Source: Streptomyces sp. NBC_00259 (lineage in GTDB: Bacteria; Actinomycetota; Actinomycetes; Streptomycetales; Streptomycetaceae). Taken from it: a stretch of 64,000 nt of DNA. The translations under genes were made by a program, and so were the position numbers. The notes below the pieces were generated by a model. The model ran no database searches. It had not been told where the DNA came from and saw only the letters and a program-made list of their open reading frames with translations. The stretch lies in the NCBI RefSeq assembly GCF_036181745.1, contig NZ_CP108080.1, positions 496,001 to 560,000 of the forward strand, written 5' to 3'. Positions within the stretch are counted from its first letter, which is position 1; each line of letters starts with the position of its first letter. Shown here in pieces: positions 27,122-36,087 of the stretch.

Positions 27122-28857
27122 CGGTGGCCGGGGCGGCCGAGGCGGAAGTGCTCCTGCGGGTGCTGAGCGCCCTGCTGCGTGAGGACGTCGTGGGCCTGCG
27201 CAGCCTGAGCACCGCGATCGAGCGCGCCGACGGGACCTGGCTGCGGCGGGAGATCCCGGGCCCTGACGCACTGCTGCTGCCCGTGCGCGAGGACGGGTTC
27301 CAGAGCGCGTGGGCGGCCCGGAAGCCGCTGCTGCGCCGGGAGTCCACCGGAGCCGAGCTGACCGACCACGAAGGGGTACTCGCCGAGCTGAGGGCTCTCG
27401 CCGCGCCCGAGGACCGCGGCGGCTTCGACGCGTTCGCCGAGGAGTGCCGCCGGACACGGGACACGGTGCGGCTGCACGCCGGGACGCAGGACGAGGTGCT
27501 CCGGACGCTCGCGGCGCGGCGCGGCCCCGATCCCGCGCACTGGACCGGGCTCGACGGCGGGCTCGCCCTGGACACCCTCGCCGCCCGGCACGACCACCCC
27601 GTCTATCCCACCGCACGCGGCCGGTCCGGGCTCGGCGCCGGTGAACTGCGCGCCTACGCACCGGAGTTCCACCCCCGTTTCGCCCTGCGCTGGCTCGCAC
27701 TGCCGAGGGAGGCGGTCACCGTCGAGGGCGCGCTCACGGGCCCGCCTCCCTCGGCGCTCGGGCTGCCCGGCCTCGACGGCAGCCATGTCGCGCTCCCCGT
27801 GCATCCGCTCACCGTGGCCGGGCCGCTGGCGGACGCCGTGCGCGCCGCCGGCCTCGGCGGCCGGGCGGTACTGGCGGGCCGCCCGTACCTGGACGTCGTG
27901 CCGACCCTGTCCATGCGGACCGTGGCCCTCGCCGGCCGGCCGGATGTGCACCTCAAACTGCCGCTGGCCACCTCCACCCTGGGCAGGCTCAACCGGCGCA
28001 CCATCAAGCCGGGGACCCTCGTCGACGGCTCTGCCGTCCAGCGTCTGCTGGCGTCCGTGACCGCCCGCGAGCCCCGCTTCCGGGACACGGTCCTGCACGC
28101 CGACGAGACCCGCTTCGCCCATGCCGGCCATGAGCTCCTCGCCGTACTGCTGCGCCGCTGCCCCACGGGGCTGGACAGCTGTGTCGTCGTACCGATGGCG
28201 GCCCTGCTGAGCCCGGCACCCGGCGGCCGGCTGGTCCTCGACCATCTCGCCGACCGCTTCTACGGCGGCGATCCGCTCACCCTGCTCGACGCCGTGCTGA
28301 CGCTGCTCTTCGACTGGCAGACCACGCTCTTCGGCTACGGGATCGCCCTGGAGTCCCACCAGCAGAACGTGTCGCTGGTGCTGGACGGGGCCTCGGACGG
28401 CCCACGGCTGCGGCTGCTCCTCAAGGACAACGACGGCCCCCGCATCAACGGCGACCGGCTGCGGGCGGCACTCGGCGCGGACGCACCGGACCCCGACGAG
28501 TTCGACGACCGGCGCATATTCACCGACGGCGACGGACCGGTCGCCGACCTGTTCACCACCATCACCGTCCATCTGTGCGCGGGCGCGTACGCGTTCGCGC
28601 TCGCCCGGCACGGCCGCGCCCCGCTGGACCGGCTGCTCAGGCTCGTACGCGACCGGCTGGCCGAGGCCGTGGAGCGGCTCGGGACCCGGCCGGGTGAGCC
28701 CGGCGCCGTGCTGCGCGCACGGGTGCTGGACGCGGACCGGCTGCCGGTGAAGGCGATGGTGACCGCGGGAACCCTGCTGGCCAAGGAACGTTCGGGAGCG
28801 TCCGACATCAACAAGCACTACACCACCGGCCCCAACTATCTGCTGCGGGGAGTGTGA
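27118..28857 (+). CDS. NRPS-independent siderophore synthetase (IucA/IucC family)
   Basis: The 579-residue product is an IucA/IucC synthetase, which adenylates a carboxylate such as citrate and couples it to an amine or alcohol. Visible signatures are HPVYPTARGRSGLG, HVALPVHPLTV, KLPLATSTLGRLNRRTIKPGTL (split over about residues 280-300), ALESHQQNVSLVLD and a FhuF-like C-terminal region ending INKHYTTGPNYLLRG. Start GTG 27118 overlaps the ATP-grasp stop; an upstream reading to 26890 lies inside that gene. It is one of two synthetases in the operon. Confidence 0.92.
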   Translation: MTVAGAAEAEVLLRVLSALLREDVVGLRSLSTAIERADGTWLRREIPGPDALLLPVREDGFQSAWAARKPLLRRESTGAELTDHEGVLAELRALAAPEDRGGFDAFAEECRRTRDTVRLHAGTQDEVLRTLAARRGPDPAHWTGLDGGLALDTLAARHDHPVYPTARGRSGLGAGELRAYAPEFHPRFALRWLALPREAVTVEGALTGPPPSALGLPGLDGSHVALPVHPLTVAGPLADAVRAAGLGGRAVLAGRPYLDVVPTLSMRTVALAGRPDVHLKLPLATSTLGRLNRRTIKPGTLVDGSAVQRLLASVTAREPRFRDTVLHADETRFAHAGHELLAVLLRRCPTGLDSCVVVPMAALLSPAPGGRLVLDHLADRFYGGDPLTLLDAVLTLLFDWQTTLFGYGIALESHQQNVSLVLDGASDGPRLRLLLKDNDGPRINGDRLRAALGADAPDPDEFDDRRIFTDGDGPVADLFTTITVHLCAGAYAFALARHGRAPLDRLLRLVRDRLAEAVERLGTRPGEPGAVLRARVLDADRLPVKAMVTAGTLLAKERSGASDINKHYTTGPNYLLRGV

Positions 28858-28863
28858 CCGGCG

Positions 28864-30627
28864 ATGACCTCCACCCATCCCTCCGCGCACCACTCCGCCC
28901 TGGCCCCACTGCCCACCGCGGACGGGGCGGTGGCACACACACTCCTCAACTGTCTGCTCCGTGAGATGTCGGGTCCCGAGCACCGGACGGCCGTCATCGA
29001 CGGGCATCTGCTGCTGCGGCTGCCACGCCGCGGGGCACTGCTGCGGGTGGCGCTGCGCCGCACCTCCCTCCTCGGCGCCCACCGCTTCAGCGGGCCGGTC
29101 ACGGAGGAGACACCCGGCGGCTGGTCCGCGATCGGCTGGCAGCGGCTCGCGGAGCACATCCACGCGGAGCTCTCGCTGCGTACGGGAGTGCGCAACGACG
29201 AGTTCCTGGGCCAGATCGCCTCCAGCCACCAGGGCGTCGCCGCGGGCCTGGCCGCCGTACCCCGCAGGCCCGCGGACACCGGGGCGCCCGTCCGCGACAG
29301 GGACCCGCTCGCCGCCTACCTCGCGTCCGAGCAGTCCCTCGTTCTGGGGCACCGCTTCCATCCCGCGCCCAAGGCCCGGGACGGCGGCCTCGCGGCCTGG
29401 TCCGCGTACGCGCCCGAGAACGCCGCCTCGTTCCCGCTGCGGCTGCTGGCCGTACGCGACGCGCTGATCGCCGAGGAGTCGGCGGAGCCGGGCGCCGCCG
29501 GCCCGCTGGACCGGCTGGGTCAGGTGCCGGAGGGCTACCGGCTGCTGCCCTGCCATCCGTGGCAGTACGAACTGCTGCGGGACCACCCGGAACTGCGCGC
29601 GGCTCTCGGCCGAGGCGATGTGCTCGACCTCGGCCCCGGCCGCACTCCCTTCGCCGCCACCGCCTCCGTGCGCACGCTCTACGACGGCGACAGCTTCCTC
29701 AAGTTCAGCCTCAACGTCCGCATCACCAACTGCCTGCGGAAGAACGCCGGTTACGAACTGTCCGGCGCCGTTGCCCTCACCCGTCTGCTCACCCCGGCCC
29801 TCGCCGATCTGAGCGCCCGATTCCCCGGCAGCGGCATGCTGCGCGAGCCCGCGTACCGCAGTCTCGCCCTGCCCGGCCCGGACGGGCGACCGGTGCGCGC
29901 CGTGCTCGAGGGCTTCGGTGTGATCGTCCGCGAAGGGCTCGCCGGCCGGCTGCGCCCCGGCGTCACCCCGCTGCTGGCGGCCGCCGTCGCCGACGAGTAC
30001 CCCACCGGGCCCGCGCATGTCTCACGGCTTCTCGCCGACACGGACCCGCGCACCGCGCTGTCGTGGTGGCGGACCTATCTGGAGCTGCTGATCCCGCCGG
30101 TCCTGGCCGCCTACTTCGAGCACGGACTGGTGCTCGAACCGCATCTGCAGAACGTCGTCGTCTGCGTCGGTGCCGACGGCCGACCCGAGCAGGTCCTCTT
30201 CCGCGATCTGGAGGGCACCAAGCTGCTCCGGGGGCATCACGCCGCCGCGCTCGCCGCACTGCCCCCGGAGGTCGCCGGCCCCATGACGTACGACGACGGG
30301 CGAGGCTGGGACCGGGTGGTCTACTGCCTGCTGGTCAACCACGTGGCCGAGATGCTCGCCGCGCTCGCCGATCTGCACCCGCACGCCGAGACCGCGCTGT
30401 GGGGCGAGGTGCGCCGTACGCTCCGGCGCTGCGCCGACGCGCACGGCCACCCGCCGCGCCTGAGCGGCCTGCTCGCGGGCGTGCCACTGCCGGCCAAGGC
30501 CAATCTGCTCACGCGCTGGGCACGTTCGGCCGACCGCGAGGCGGGCTATGTCCGGCTGCCCTCTCCGCTCGCCGAGGACGTGCTGTCCGGGGCGGTACGC
30601 ACCGACGACATCTGGAGCGCCCGATGA
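28864..30627 (+). CDS. Second NRPS-independent siderophore synthetase (IucA/IucC family)
   Basis: The 587-residue product shows the IucA/IucC motifs GHRFHPAPKARDGG, CHPWQYE, KFSLNVRITNCLRKN, LEPHLQNVVV and LFRDLEGTKLL. It would perform the second carboxylate activation of the pathway. It starts 6 bp after the first synthetase gene and overlaps the decarboxylase gene by 4 bp (30624-30627). Confidence 0.93.
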   Translation: MTSTHPSAHHSALAPLPTADGAVAHTLLNCLLREMSGPEHRTAVIDGHLLLRLPRRGALLRVALRRTSLLGAHRFSGPVTEETPGGWSAIGWQRLAEHIHAELSLRTGVRNDEFLGQIASSHQGVAAGLAAVPRRPADTGAPVRDRDPLAAYLASEQSLVLGHRFHPAPKARDGGLAAWSAYAPENAASFPLRLLAVRDALIAEESAEPGAAGPLDRLGQVPEGYRLLPCHPWQYELLRDHPELRAALGRGDVLDLGPGRTPFAATASVRTLYDGDSFLKFSLNVRITNCLRKNAGYELSGAVALTRLLTPALADLSARFPGSGMLREPAYRSLALPGPDGRPVRAVLEGFGVIVREGLAGRLRPGVTPLLAAAVADEYPTGPAHVSRLLADTDPRTALSWWRTYLELLIPPVLAAYFEHGLVLEPHLQNVVVCVGADGRPEQVLFRDLEGTKLLRGHHAAALAALPPEVAGPMTYDDGRGWDRVVYCLLVNHVAEMLAALADLHPHAETALWGEVRRTLRRCADAHGHPPRLSGLLAGVPLPAKANLLTRWARSADREAGYVRLPSPLAEDVLSGAVRTDDIWSAR

Positions 30628-31877
30628 CGCACCCGGCTTCCGTGACCAACTCTGCGACGGTCCCCGCCCCGGTGGCCGACGTGACGCCGCGGGTACGCGA
30701 GCACGCCCTGTCCCTCCCGTCCGAGGAACTGCCCGCCTATCTGTACGACCTGGCCGCACTGCGCGAGCACGCCGCGGCCGTGCGGTCGGCGCTGCCCGGG
30801 AGCGTAGAGCTGTACTACGCCGTCAAGGCCAATCCGGAACCGGAGATCCTCACGGCACTCTCGCCGTACGTGGACGGGTTCGAGGTCTCCTCGGGCGGCG
30901 AACTGGCCCACACCGGACGGGTCGTGCCGGATCGTCCGCTCGCGTTCGGAGGTCCCGGCAAGACACCCGCGGAGACGGCGGCGGCGCTGGCCGCGGGCGT
31001 GGCGCGGTTCCATGTCGAGAGCGTCCACGACCTGCGTATGCTGGCGGACCTCGCCGCACGGGTCGTGCCGGACTCACGGGTCGAGGTCCTGCTGCGCTTC
31101 AATCTTCCCCTCGCGGACGGGTCGTTGAGGACGAGCGCCCTGTCCATGGGTGGCAGGCCCACGCCGTTCGGCATGGATCCCTCCGAGGCCGACGACGTCA
31201 TGCGGTTCCTCACCGACGGTTCGTGTCCGCGGCTGGAGCCGCGCGGTGTCCATGCCCATCTGGCGAGCGGCCTCGGTGCCGAGGCCCAGCTGGCGGTCGC
31301 CGAGTCCGTGCTGACCTGGTCCGTACGGCTCTTCGAGCGCCATCGCGTCCGGCTCCACGAGGTGAACGTCGGTGGCGGCATGACGGTCGACTACGCCGAG
31401 CCCGCCGCCCGGTTCGACTGGGCCGGCTACGGGGCCGGGCTCGCCCGTCTCGCCGCCGCCCACCCCGGCCCGCGGCTCCGCATCGAGCCGGGGCGCGCGC
31501 TCACCGCGTACTGCGGCTGGTACGCCACCGAGGTCCTGGATGTGAAGCGCAGCCACGGCGAGGAGTTCGCCGTGGTCCGCGGCGGTACGCACCATCTGCG
31601 CACGCCCGCGACGAAGGGCCATGACCAGCCCTGTGCGCTGCTGCCGGTGGCGGCCTGGCCCCACCCGTGGCCACGGCCGACGGCCCGGGGCGAACTGGTC
31701 ACGCTGGCCGGCCAGTTGTGCACCCCGAAGGACGCGCTTGCCCGCGGCGTCACGGCGAGCGGCCTGCGGGCCGGGGACCGTGTGCTGTTCGGGCTCGCGG
31801 GGGCCTACGCGTGGAACATCTCCCACCACGACTTCCTCATGCACCCTCGGCCCGGTTTCCACTTCCTCGGCCGGTGA
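30624..31877 (+). CDS. PLP-dependent decarboxylase of siderophore biosynthesis (PvsE/SbnH-like)
   Basis: The 417-residue protein is a fold-III decarboxylase related to diaminopimelate decarboxylase. The PLP lysine is Lys68 in YYAVKANPEPE; further motifs are VNVGGGMTVDY, RIEPGRALTAYCG and the Cys-containing GQLCTPKDAL. In the vibrioferrin and staphyloferrin B pathways such an enzyme decarboxylates a citryl-amino-acid intermediate. Because it is coupled to the NIS synthetase gene, lysine biosynthesis is unlikely. No MFS exporter gene is present in the operon. Confidence 0.88.
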   Translation: MTHPASVTNSATVPAPVADVTPRVREHALSLPSEELPAYLYDLAALREHAAAVRSALPGSVELYYAVKANPEPEILTALSPYVDGFEVSSGGELAHTGRVVPDRPLAFGGPGKTPAETAAALAAGVARFHVESVHDLRMLADLAARVVPDSRVEVLLRFNLPLADGSLRTSALSMGGRPTPFGMDPSEADDVMRFLTDGSCPRLEPRGVHAHLASGLGAEAQLAVAESVLTWSVRLFERHRVRLHEVNVGGGMTVDYAEPAARFDWAGYGAGLARLAAAHPGPRLRIEPGRALTAYCGWYATEVLDVKRSHGEEFAVVRGGTHHLRTPATKGHDQPCALLPVAAWPHPWPRPTARGELVTLAGQLCTPKDALARGVTASGLRAGDRVLFGLAGAYAWNISHHDFLMHPRPGFHFLGR

Positions 31878-32069
31878 GCGTGTGGCGGGGGCGCGGCGCG
31901 GGTGAACTCCGTACGGGCGTGTCCGGTGCGGTGGGCGGGTCCGGTGCGGGCGGGTCCGGGGGCGTGCAGATGGCCGCCGCCCTCGGCGCCGCGCGGATGA
32001 TCGCCGCGACCTGGTCGTAACCGCCCGGCGGGGTGCGGGGCACCCGGTGCGCGACGGCCGGTTCCGCGG

Positions 32070-32795
32070 TCACGGCCGGCTCGGCAGCCGGCTGCCCCGG
32101 CGGCAGGCACGGGCGGCGGCGAGGAGTTCCTGGACCCGGTCCCCGGCCTCGGCGGGTTCGCGCAGGGGCGAAGGGAAGGGCAGGTGGACGTCCTGGTGGG
32201 TGTGCGCGTGCTCGAGACGGAGGATCAGACCGTTCCGGTTCATGGCCAGCGGCCAGACCCGGATCACGCCCTGGAGCAGCCGCCCCTCGATCAGGCGCGT
32301 GAGCAGGGCGACGACGTCGCCGTGGTCGTCGACGAGATGGGTGAGCATGACGGCCTCGCAGCGGGCGAGCACGTCCGGCCTGGCCAGGGCGAGTTCGTCG
32401 AGGCCGACGGTGGTGGTGCCCGCGTCCGTTTCCAGGGCGTTGTGCGCGGTGTCCATGCGCAGCTCGGCGGTTCCGCACGGCCCCGGTGCCGTCCCGGCCG
32501 ATGTCAGCCAGCCGGCGAGAGTGACGCGGGCGCGCACTCGATCGCGTACGGCCACCGGAGCGACATCGGTGAACTTCAGCACCGCGGCCAGCGCGCCACG
32601 CGGGGCCACCGCGGCCTCGACGGCCAGCCGGGAGTCGGCGGGCAGGTGCAGCAGGACCCGGCCGTCGTCGTCGACGCCGTGGAGTCCGCTGCCGATCAGC
32701 TCGCAGCTGAACGTGTCCGTGACCACGGTGAGCGATTCAGCGGCGGCCAGCACGGTGCGGACCTGCTCGCGCGCGCAGGCGTCGTCTGCAGTCAT
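32070..32795 (-). CDS. DUF2470 (HugZ/pyridoxamine-oxidase-like) iron-regulated protein
   Basis: The 241-residue product has an FMN-binding split-barrel-like N-terminus (VLLHLPADSRLAVEAAV, ARVTLAGWL) and a C-terminal DUF2470 region (EAVMLTHLVDDHGDVVALLTRL, then GVIRVWPLAMNRNGLILRLE). Related proteins include heme-degrading HugZ-type enzymes, though activity here is unproven. An iron box at 32815-32833 lies 20 bp upstream of ATG 32795, tying it to iron acquisition. It converges on the siderophore operon; the 192-bp gap between them shows no clear hairpin. Confidence 0.8.
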   Translation of the reverse strand: MTADDACAREQVRTVLAAAESLTVVTDTFSCELIGSGLHGVDDDGRVLLHLPADSRLAVEAAVAPRGALAAVLKFTDVAPVAVRDRVRARVTLAGWLTSAGTAPGPCGTAELRMDTAHNALETDAGTTTVGLDELALARPDVLARCEAVMLTHLVDDHGDVVALLTRLIEGRLLQGVIRVWPLAMNRNGLILRLEHAHTHQDVHLPFPSPLREPAEAGDRVQELLAAARACRRGSRLPSRP

Positions 32796-32814
32796 CCCGG
32801 AACCCCTCCGACGG

Positions 32815-32833
32815 TAAGGTAAGGCATACCTAA
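32815..32833 (-). promoter_or_regulatory. Iron box before the DUF2470 gene
   Basis: TAAGGTAAGGCATACCTAA matches the remembered iron-box consensus at about 15 of 19 positions. It is placed to control the minus-strand DUF2470 gene. Confidence 0.75.
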
Positions 32834-32971
32834 CTTACCTCATCGCCCGGTACCCGGACGCATCAGCGGCACCCGGCTCGCGCTGCGGAGCGGGACCCGG
32901 CTCTCTAGGGTCATAGCGGAAGAGGACAGAGGCGCTCTGGGACGCCCTCCCACCCGAACCCGGAGGTCCCC

Positions 32972-34441
32972 ATGCCTGAGCTGTTCATCGGCGGCAACTG
33001 GACCGCCGCGGTCGGCGGACAGCTGCGGGAGATCCGCTGTCCGGCCGACGGCACACTGGTGGCGTCCGTCGACGAGGCGGGACCCGAGGACGTCGCCGCG
33101 GCGATCGCCGCCGCCCGCGACGCCTTCGACCGCGGACCCTGGCCCGGCACCCCGGCCGCCGAGCGCGGCGCGCTGCTGCTGCGCGTCGGCGCCCTCCTGG
33201 AACGCGACCAGGACGCGCTCGCCCGGGCCGAATCACTCGACACGGGGAAACGGCTGGTCGAGAGCGAATACGACATGGCCGACATCGCCCGGTGCTTCCG
33301 CTACTTCGGAAGTCTCGTGGCGGCGGGCGGCGGTGACCGGATCGTCGACACCGGTCTCCCGGACGTCGACAGCCGGGTGGTGCACGAACCGGTCGGCGTG
33401 TGCTCCCTGATCACCCCGTGGAACTATCCGCTGCTGCAGACCGCGTGGAAGGTCGCTCCGGCCCTCGGCGCGGGCAACACCTTCGTCCTCAAGCCGAGTG
33501 AGCTGACCCCGCACACCGCCGTACTGCTGATGCGTCTGCTCGCCGAGGCGGGACTGCCCGACGGCGCCGCCAATCTGGTGCTCGGCGCGGGAGGCACCGT
33601 CGGCGCCCCGCTCACCGAGGACCCCCGGGTCGACCTCGTGTCGTTCACCGGCGGGCTCGTCACCGGCCGCCGCATCATGGCGGCAGCCGCGCCCACCGTG
33701 AAGAAGGTGGCCCTGGAACTCGGCGGCAAGAACCCGAACATCGTCTTCGCCGACGCCTCGTTCGACGCGGCCGTGGACTACGCGCTGACGGCCGTGTTCC
33801 TGCACTCCGGCCAGGTCTGCTCGGCCGGGGCACGGCTGCTGGTGCAGGACGAACTGCACGACGCGTTCGTCGCGGAGCTGGTCAAGCAGGCGGAGGCCAT
33901 CGCGCTCGGCGGCCCCTTCGACGAGAACGCCCGCGCGGGCCCGCTGATCTCCGCCGCGCACCGCGACAAGATCGAGGCGTACGTCGAGGCCGGGCTCGCC
34001 GAGGGCGCGGTGCTGCGCTGCGGCGGCTCGCGTCCCGACGATCCGGCGCTCGCGGACGGCTTCTACTACCTGCCGACGGTGCTGGACGACTGCACGCCCG
34101 ACATGTCGGTCGTACGCGACGAGTCGTTCGGGCCGGTGCTCACCGTGGAGACGTTCCGCGACGAGGACGAGGCGGTCGCGCTCGCCAACGACACGGTGTA
34201 CGGACTGGCCGGAGCCGTCTGGACGGCGGACCCCGGCCGGGCGCACCGGGTCGCCTCGCGGCTGCGGGCCGGGACCGTGTGGATCAACGACTTCCATCCG
34301 TACGTACCGCAGGCGGAATGGGGCGGGATGAAGCAGTCCGGATTCGGCCGTGAGCTGGGCCCGGCCGGACTCGCCGAGTACCAGGAGGCCAAACACGTCT
34401 GGCGCAATCTCGCGCCGAGTCCACAGAGGTGGTTCGCATGA
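32972..34441 (+). CDS. Aldehyde dehydrogenase (betaine-aldehyde type)
   Basis: The 489-residue NAD(P)-dependent aldehyde dehydrogenase has the catalytic Cys283 in GQVCSAG and general base Glu249 in LELGGKNPN, plus the cofactor motif ITPWNYPLLQ. Together with the GMC oxidoreductase and permease genes downstream, oxidation of choline via betaine aldehyde to glycine betaine is the likeliest role, but other amino-alcohols are possible. Its stop overlaps the permease ATG by 4 bp (34438-34441). Confidence 0.9.
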   Translation: MPELFIGGNWTAAVGGQLREIRCPADGTLVASVDEAGPEDVAAAIAAARDAFDRGPWPGTPAAERGALLLRVGALLERDQDALARAESLDTGKRLVESEYDMADIARCFRYFGSLVAAGGGDRIVDTGLPDVDSRVVHEPVGVCSLITPWNYPLLQTAWKVAPALGAGNTFVLKPSELTPHTAVLLMRLLAEAGLPDGAANLVLGAGGTVGAPLTEDPRVDLVSFTGGLVTGRRIMAAAAPTVKKVALELGGKNPNIVFADASFDAAVDYALTAVFLHSGQVCSAGARLLVQDELHDAFVAELVKQAEAIALGGPFDENARAGPLISAAHRDKIEAYVEAGLAEGAVLRCGGSRPDDPALADGFYYLPTVLDDCTPDMSVVRDESFGPVLTVETFRDEDEAVALANDTVYGLAGAVWTADPGRAHRVASRLRAGTVWINDFHPYVPQAEWGGMKQSGFGRELGPAGLAEYQEAKHVWRNLAPSPQRWFA

Positions 34442-36015
34442 CCACGAGTGCCGGGCGGGCGCCCTACGCGAAGGACCCGTCGCACGGCGGCGGCCACGAC
34501 GACGACTCGTCGCTCGCGGAACTCGGCTACAAGCCGGAACTCAAGCGCACCCTCGGCAACTTCCACACCTTCGCCGCCGGGATCAGCTACATCTCGATCC
34601 TCACCGGCACCTTCCAGCTCTTCTACTTCGGTGTCGCGTTCGGCGGCCCGGCCTACTGGTGGTCCTGGCCGATGGTCTTCACCGGCCAGCTGATGGTGGC
34701 GCTGTGCTTCTGCGAGCTGGCCGCCCGGTACCCGGTCGCCGGTTCGGTCTACAACTGGGCGAAGAAGATGGGCGGCCCGCACGTCGGCTGGCTCGGCGGC
34801 TGGATGATGATGACGGCGACCATGGTGACGCTGTCGGCCGTGGCGCTGGCGTACCAGGTCACGCTGCCCCAGATCGACAGCTGGTTCCAGTTCGTCGGCG
34901 ACGGCAGCGGCCCGTCCGACGCGGCGGCCAACGCCGTACTCCTCGGCACGGTCCTCATCGTCTTCTCGACCCTCGTCAACGCCTTCGGCGTCCAGCTCAT
35001 GGCGCGCATCAACTCCGCGGGCGTCTTCATCGAACTGGTCGCCGCCGTCGCGCTGATCATCTGTCTCGGGGCGCACATCACCCGCGGCCCCAGCACGGTC
35101 CTCACCGACACCAACGGGCTCGGCGCGGGACAGCCCTGGGGCTACTTCGGCGCGTTCCTGACCGCGTCACTGGCGTCCGCGTACGTGATGTACGGATTCG
35201 ACACGGCCTCCTCGCTCGGCGAGGAGTCCCACAACCCGGGGCGCAACTGCCCCCGCGCCATCCTCCGCGCGCTGGTCGCGTCCTTCCTCATCGGCGGACT
35301 GATCCTGCTCTTCGCCCTGATGTCCGTTCCGGATCTGAACGCGAAGGAACTGTCCACGGTCGGCCTGCAGTACGTGGTGCTCACCACGCTCGGCCCGACC
35401 GTCGGCGAGATCTTCCTGTGGTGCGTCGTCGTGGCGATCACCGTGTGCGTACTGGCCGTGCACGCCGCCGGTATCCGGCTGATGTTCGCCATGGCCCGGG
35501 ACAACAACCTCCCCGCGGGCTCGGTGCTCGCCCGGGTCAGCCCGCGCTTCCGGACACCCGTCGTACCCGCGGTGGTGATCGGGCTGGTGGGTGTCGTCAT
35601 CCTCGTCATCAACATCAACCAGCCACAGATCTTCTCGGTGATCACCAGCATCGCGATCATCATGATCTACATCGCCTATCTGCTGGTCACCACGCCCATG
35701 CTGATCCAGCGGCTGCGCGGCGACTGGAAGCCCGCCGAGGGCGCCTTCTCGCTCGGCAGGTTCGGGCTGCCCATCAACATCCTGGCCGTGCTGTGGGGCG
35801 CGGCCATGTCCCTGAACCTGGCCTGGCCGCGTGCCGAGGTCTACAACGCGACCGGGCCGCAGCACTGGTATCTGCGCTGGGGCGCCTTCCTGTTCATCGG
35901 CGTCGTCGCGCTCGGCGGGTTCACCTACTACTGGTTCGTGCAGCGGCACCGTACGGGCGTGCTCTCCGAGCACGCGTCCGAGGCCGTACGGACCGGTGAT
36001 CCGACCACTCCGTGA
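34438..36015 (+). CDS. APC-superfamily amino acid/amine permease
   Basis: The 525-residue protein has a hydrophilic N-terminus of about 35 residues and about twelve membrane helices; ISYISILTGTFQLFYFG and GFDTASSLGEESHNPGR are characteristic of eukaryotic-type amino acid/GABA/choline transporters of the APC superfamily. Being coupled between aldehyde dehydrogenase and a GMC oxidase, it probably imports the alcohol or amine substrate. Confidence 0.9.
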   Translation: MTTSAGRAPYAKDPSHGGGHDDDSSLAELGYKPELKRTLGNFHTFAAGISYISILTGTFQLFYFGVAFGGPAYWWSWPMVFTGQLMVALCFCELAARYPVAGSVYNWAKKMGGPHVGWLGGWMMMTATMVTLSAVALAYQVTLPQIDSWFQFVGDGSGPSDAAANAVLLGTVLIVFSTLVNAFGVQLMARINSAGVFIELVAAVALIICLGAHITRGPSTVLTDTNGLGAGQPWGYFGAFLTASLASAYVMYGFDTASSLGEESHNPGRNCPRAILRALVASFLIGGLILLFALMSVPDLNAKELSTVGLQYVVLTTLGPTVGEIFLWCVVVAITVCVLAVHAAGIRLMFAMARDNNLPAGSVLARVSPRFRTPVVPAVVIGLVGVVILVININQPQIFSVITSIAIIMIYIAYLLVTTPMLIQRLRGDWKPAEGAFSLGRFGLPINILAVLWGAAMSLNLAWPRAEVYNATGPQHWYLRWGAFLFIGVVALGGFTYYWFVQRHRTGVLSEHASEAVRTGDPTTP

Positions 36016-36087
36016 CGCCTCTCCGTGACGCCCGCGTGGCGTCCCTGACGACCTCCCTGACGCCTCCCTGACGACTCTGGAGTTCCG
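36016..36087. repeat. Short imperfect tandem repeat between permease and GMC gene
   Basis: The 72-bp spacer is built from repeats of about 11-12 bp related to CTCCCTGACG (for example CTCCGTGACG, GTCCCTGACGA, CTCCCTGACG twice). It may be a slipped-strand product with no function. Confidence 0.45.

Noticed and set aside
26884..30018. A 1044-codon minus-strand frame opposite the siderophore synthetases
   Set aside because: Antisense shadow; composition is Gly/Gln/Val repetitive and the plus strand has clear IucA/IucC motifs.
30624..31877. Lysine-pathway diaminopimelate decarboxylase (lysA)
   Set aside because: Family fold fits, but coupling to NIS synthetases under an iron box makes the siderophore decarboxylase role far more likely.
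36016..36087. CRISPR-like short repeats
   Set aside because: The units are about 11-12 bp, imperfect and without spacers, so they are a simple slipped repeat.
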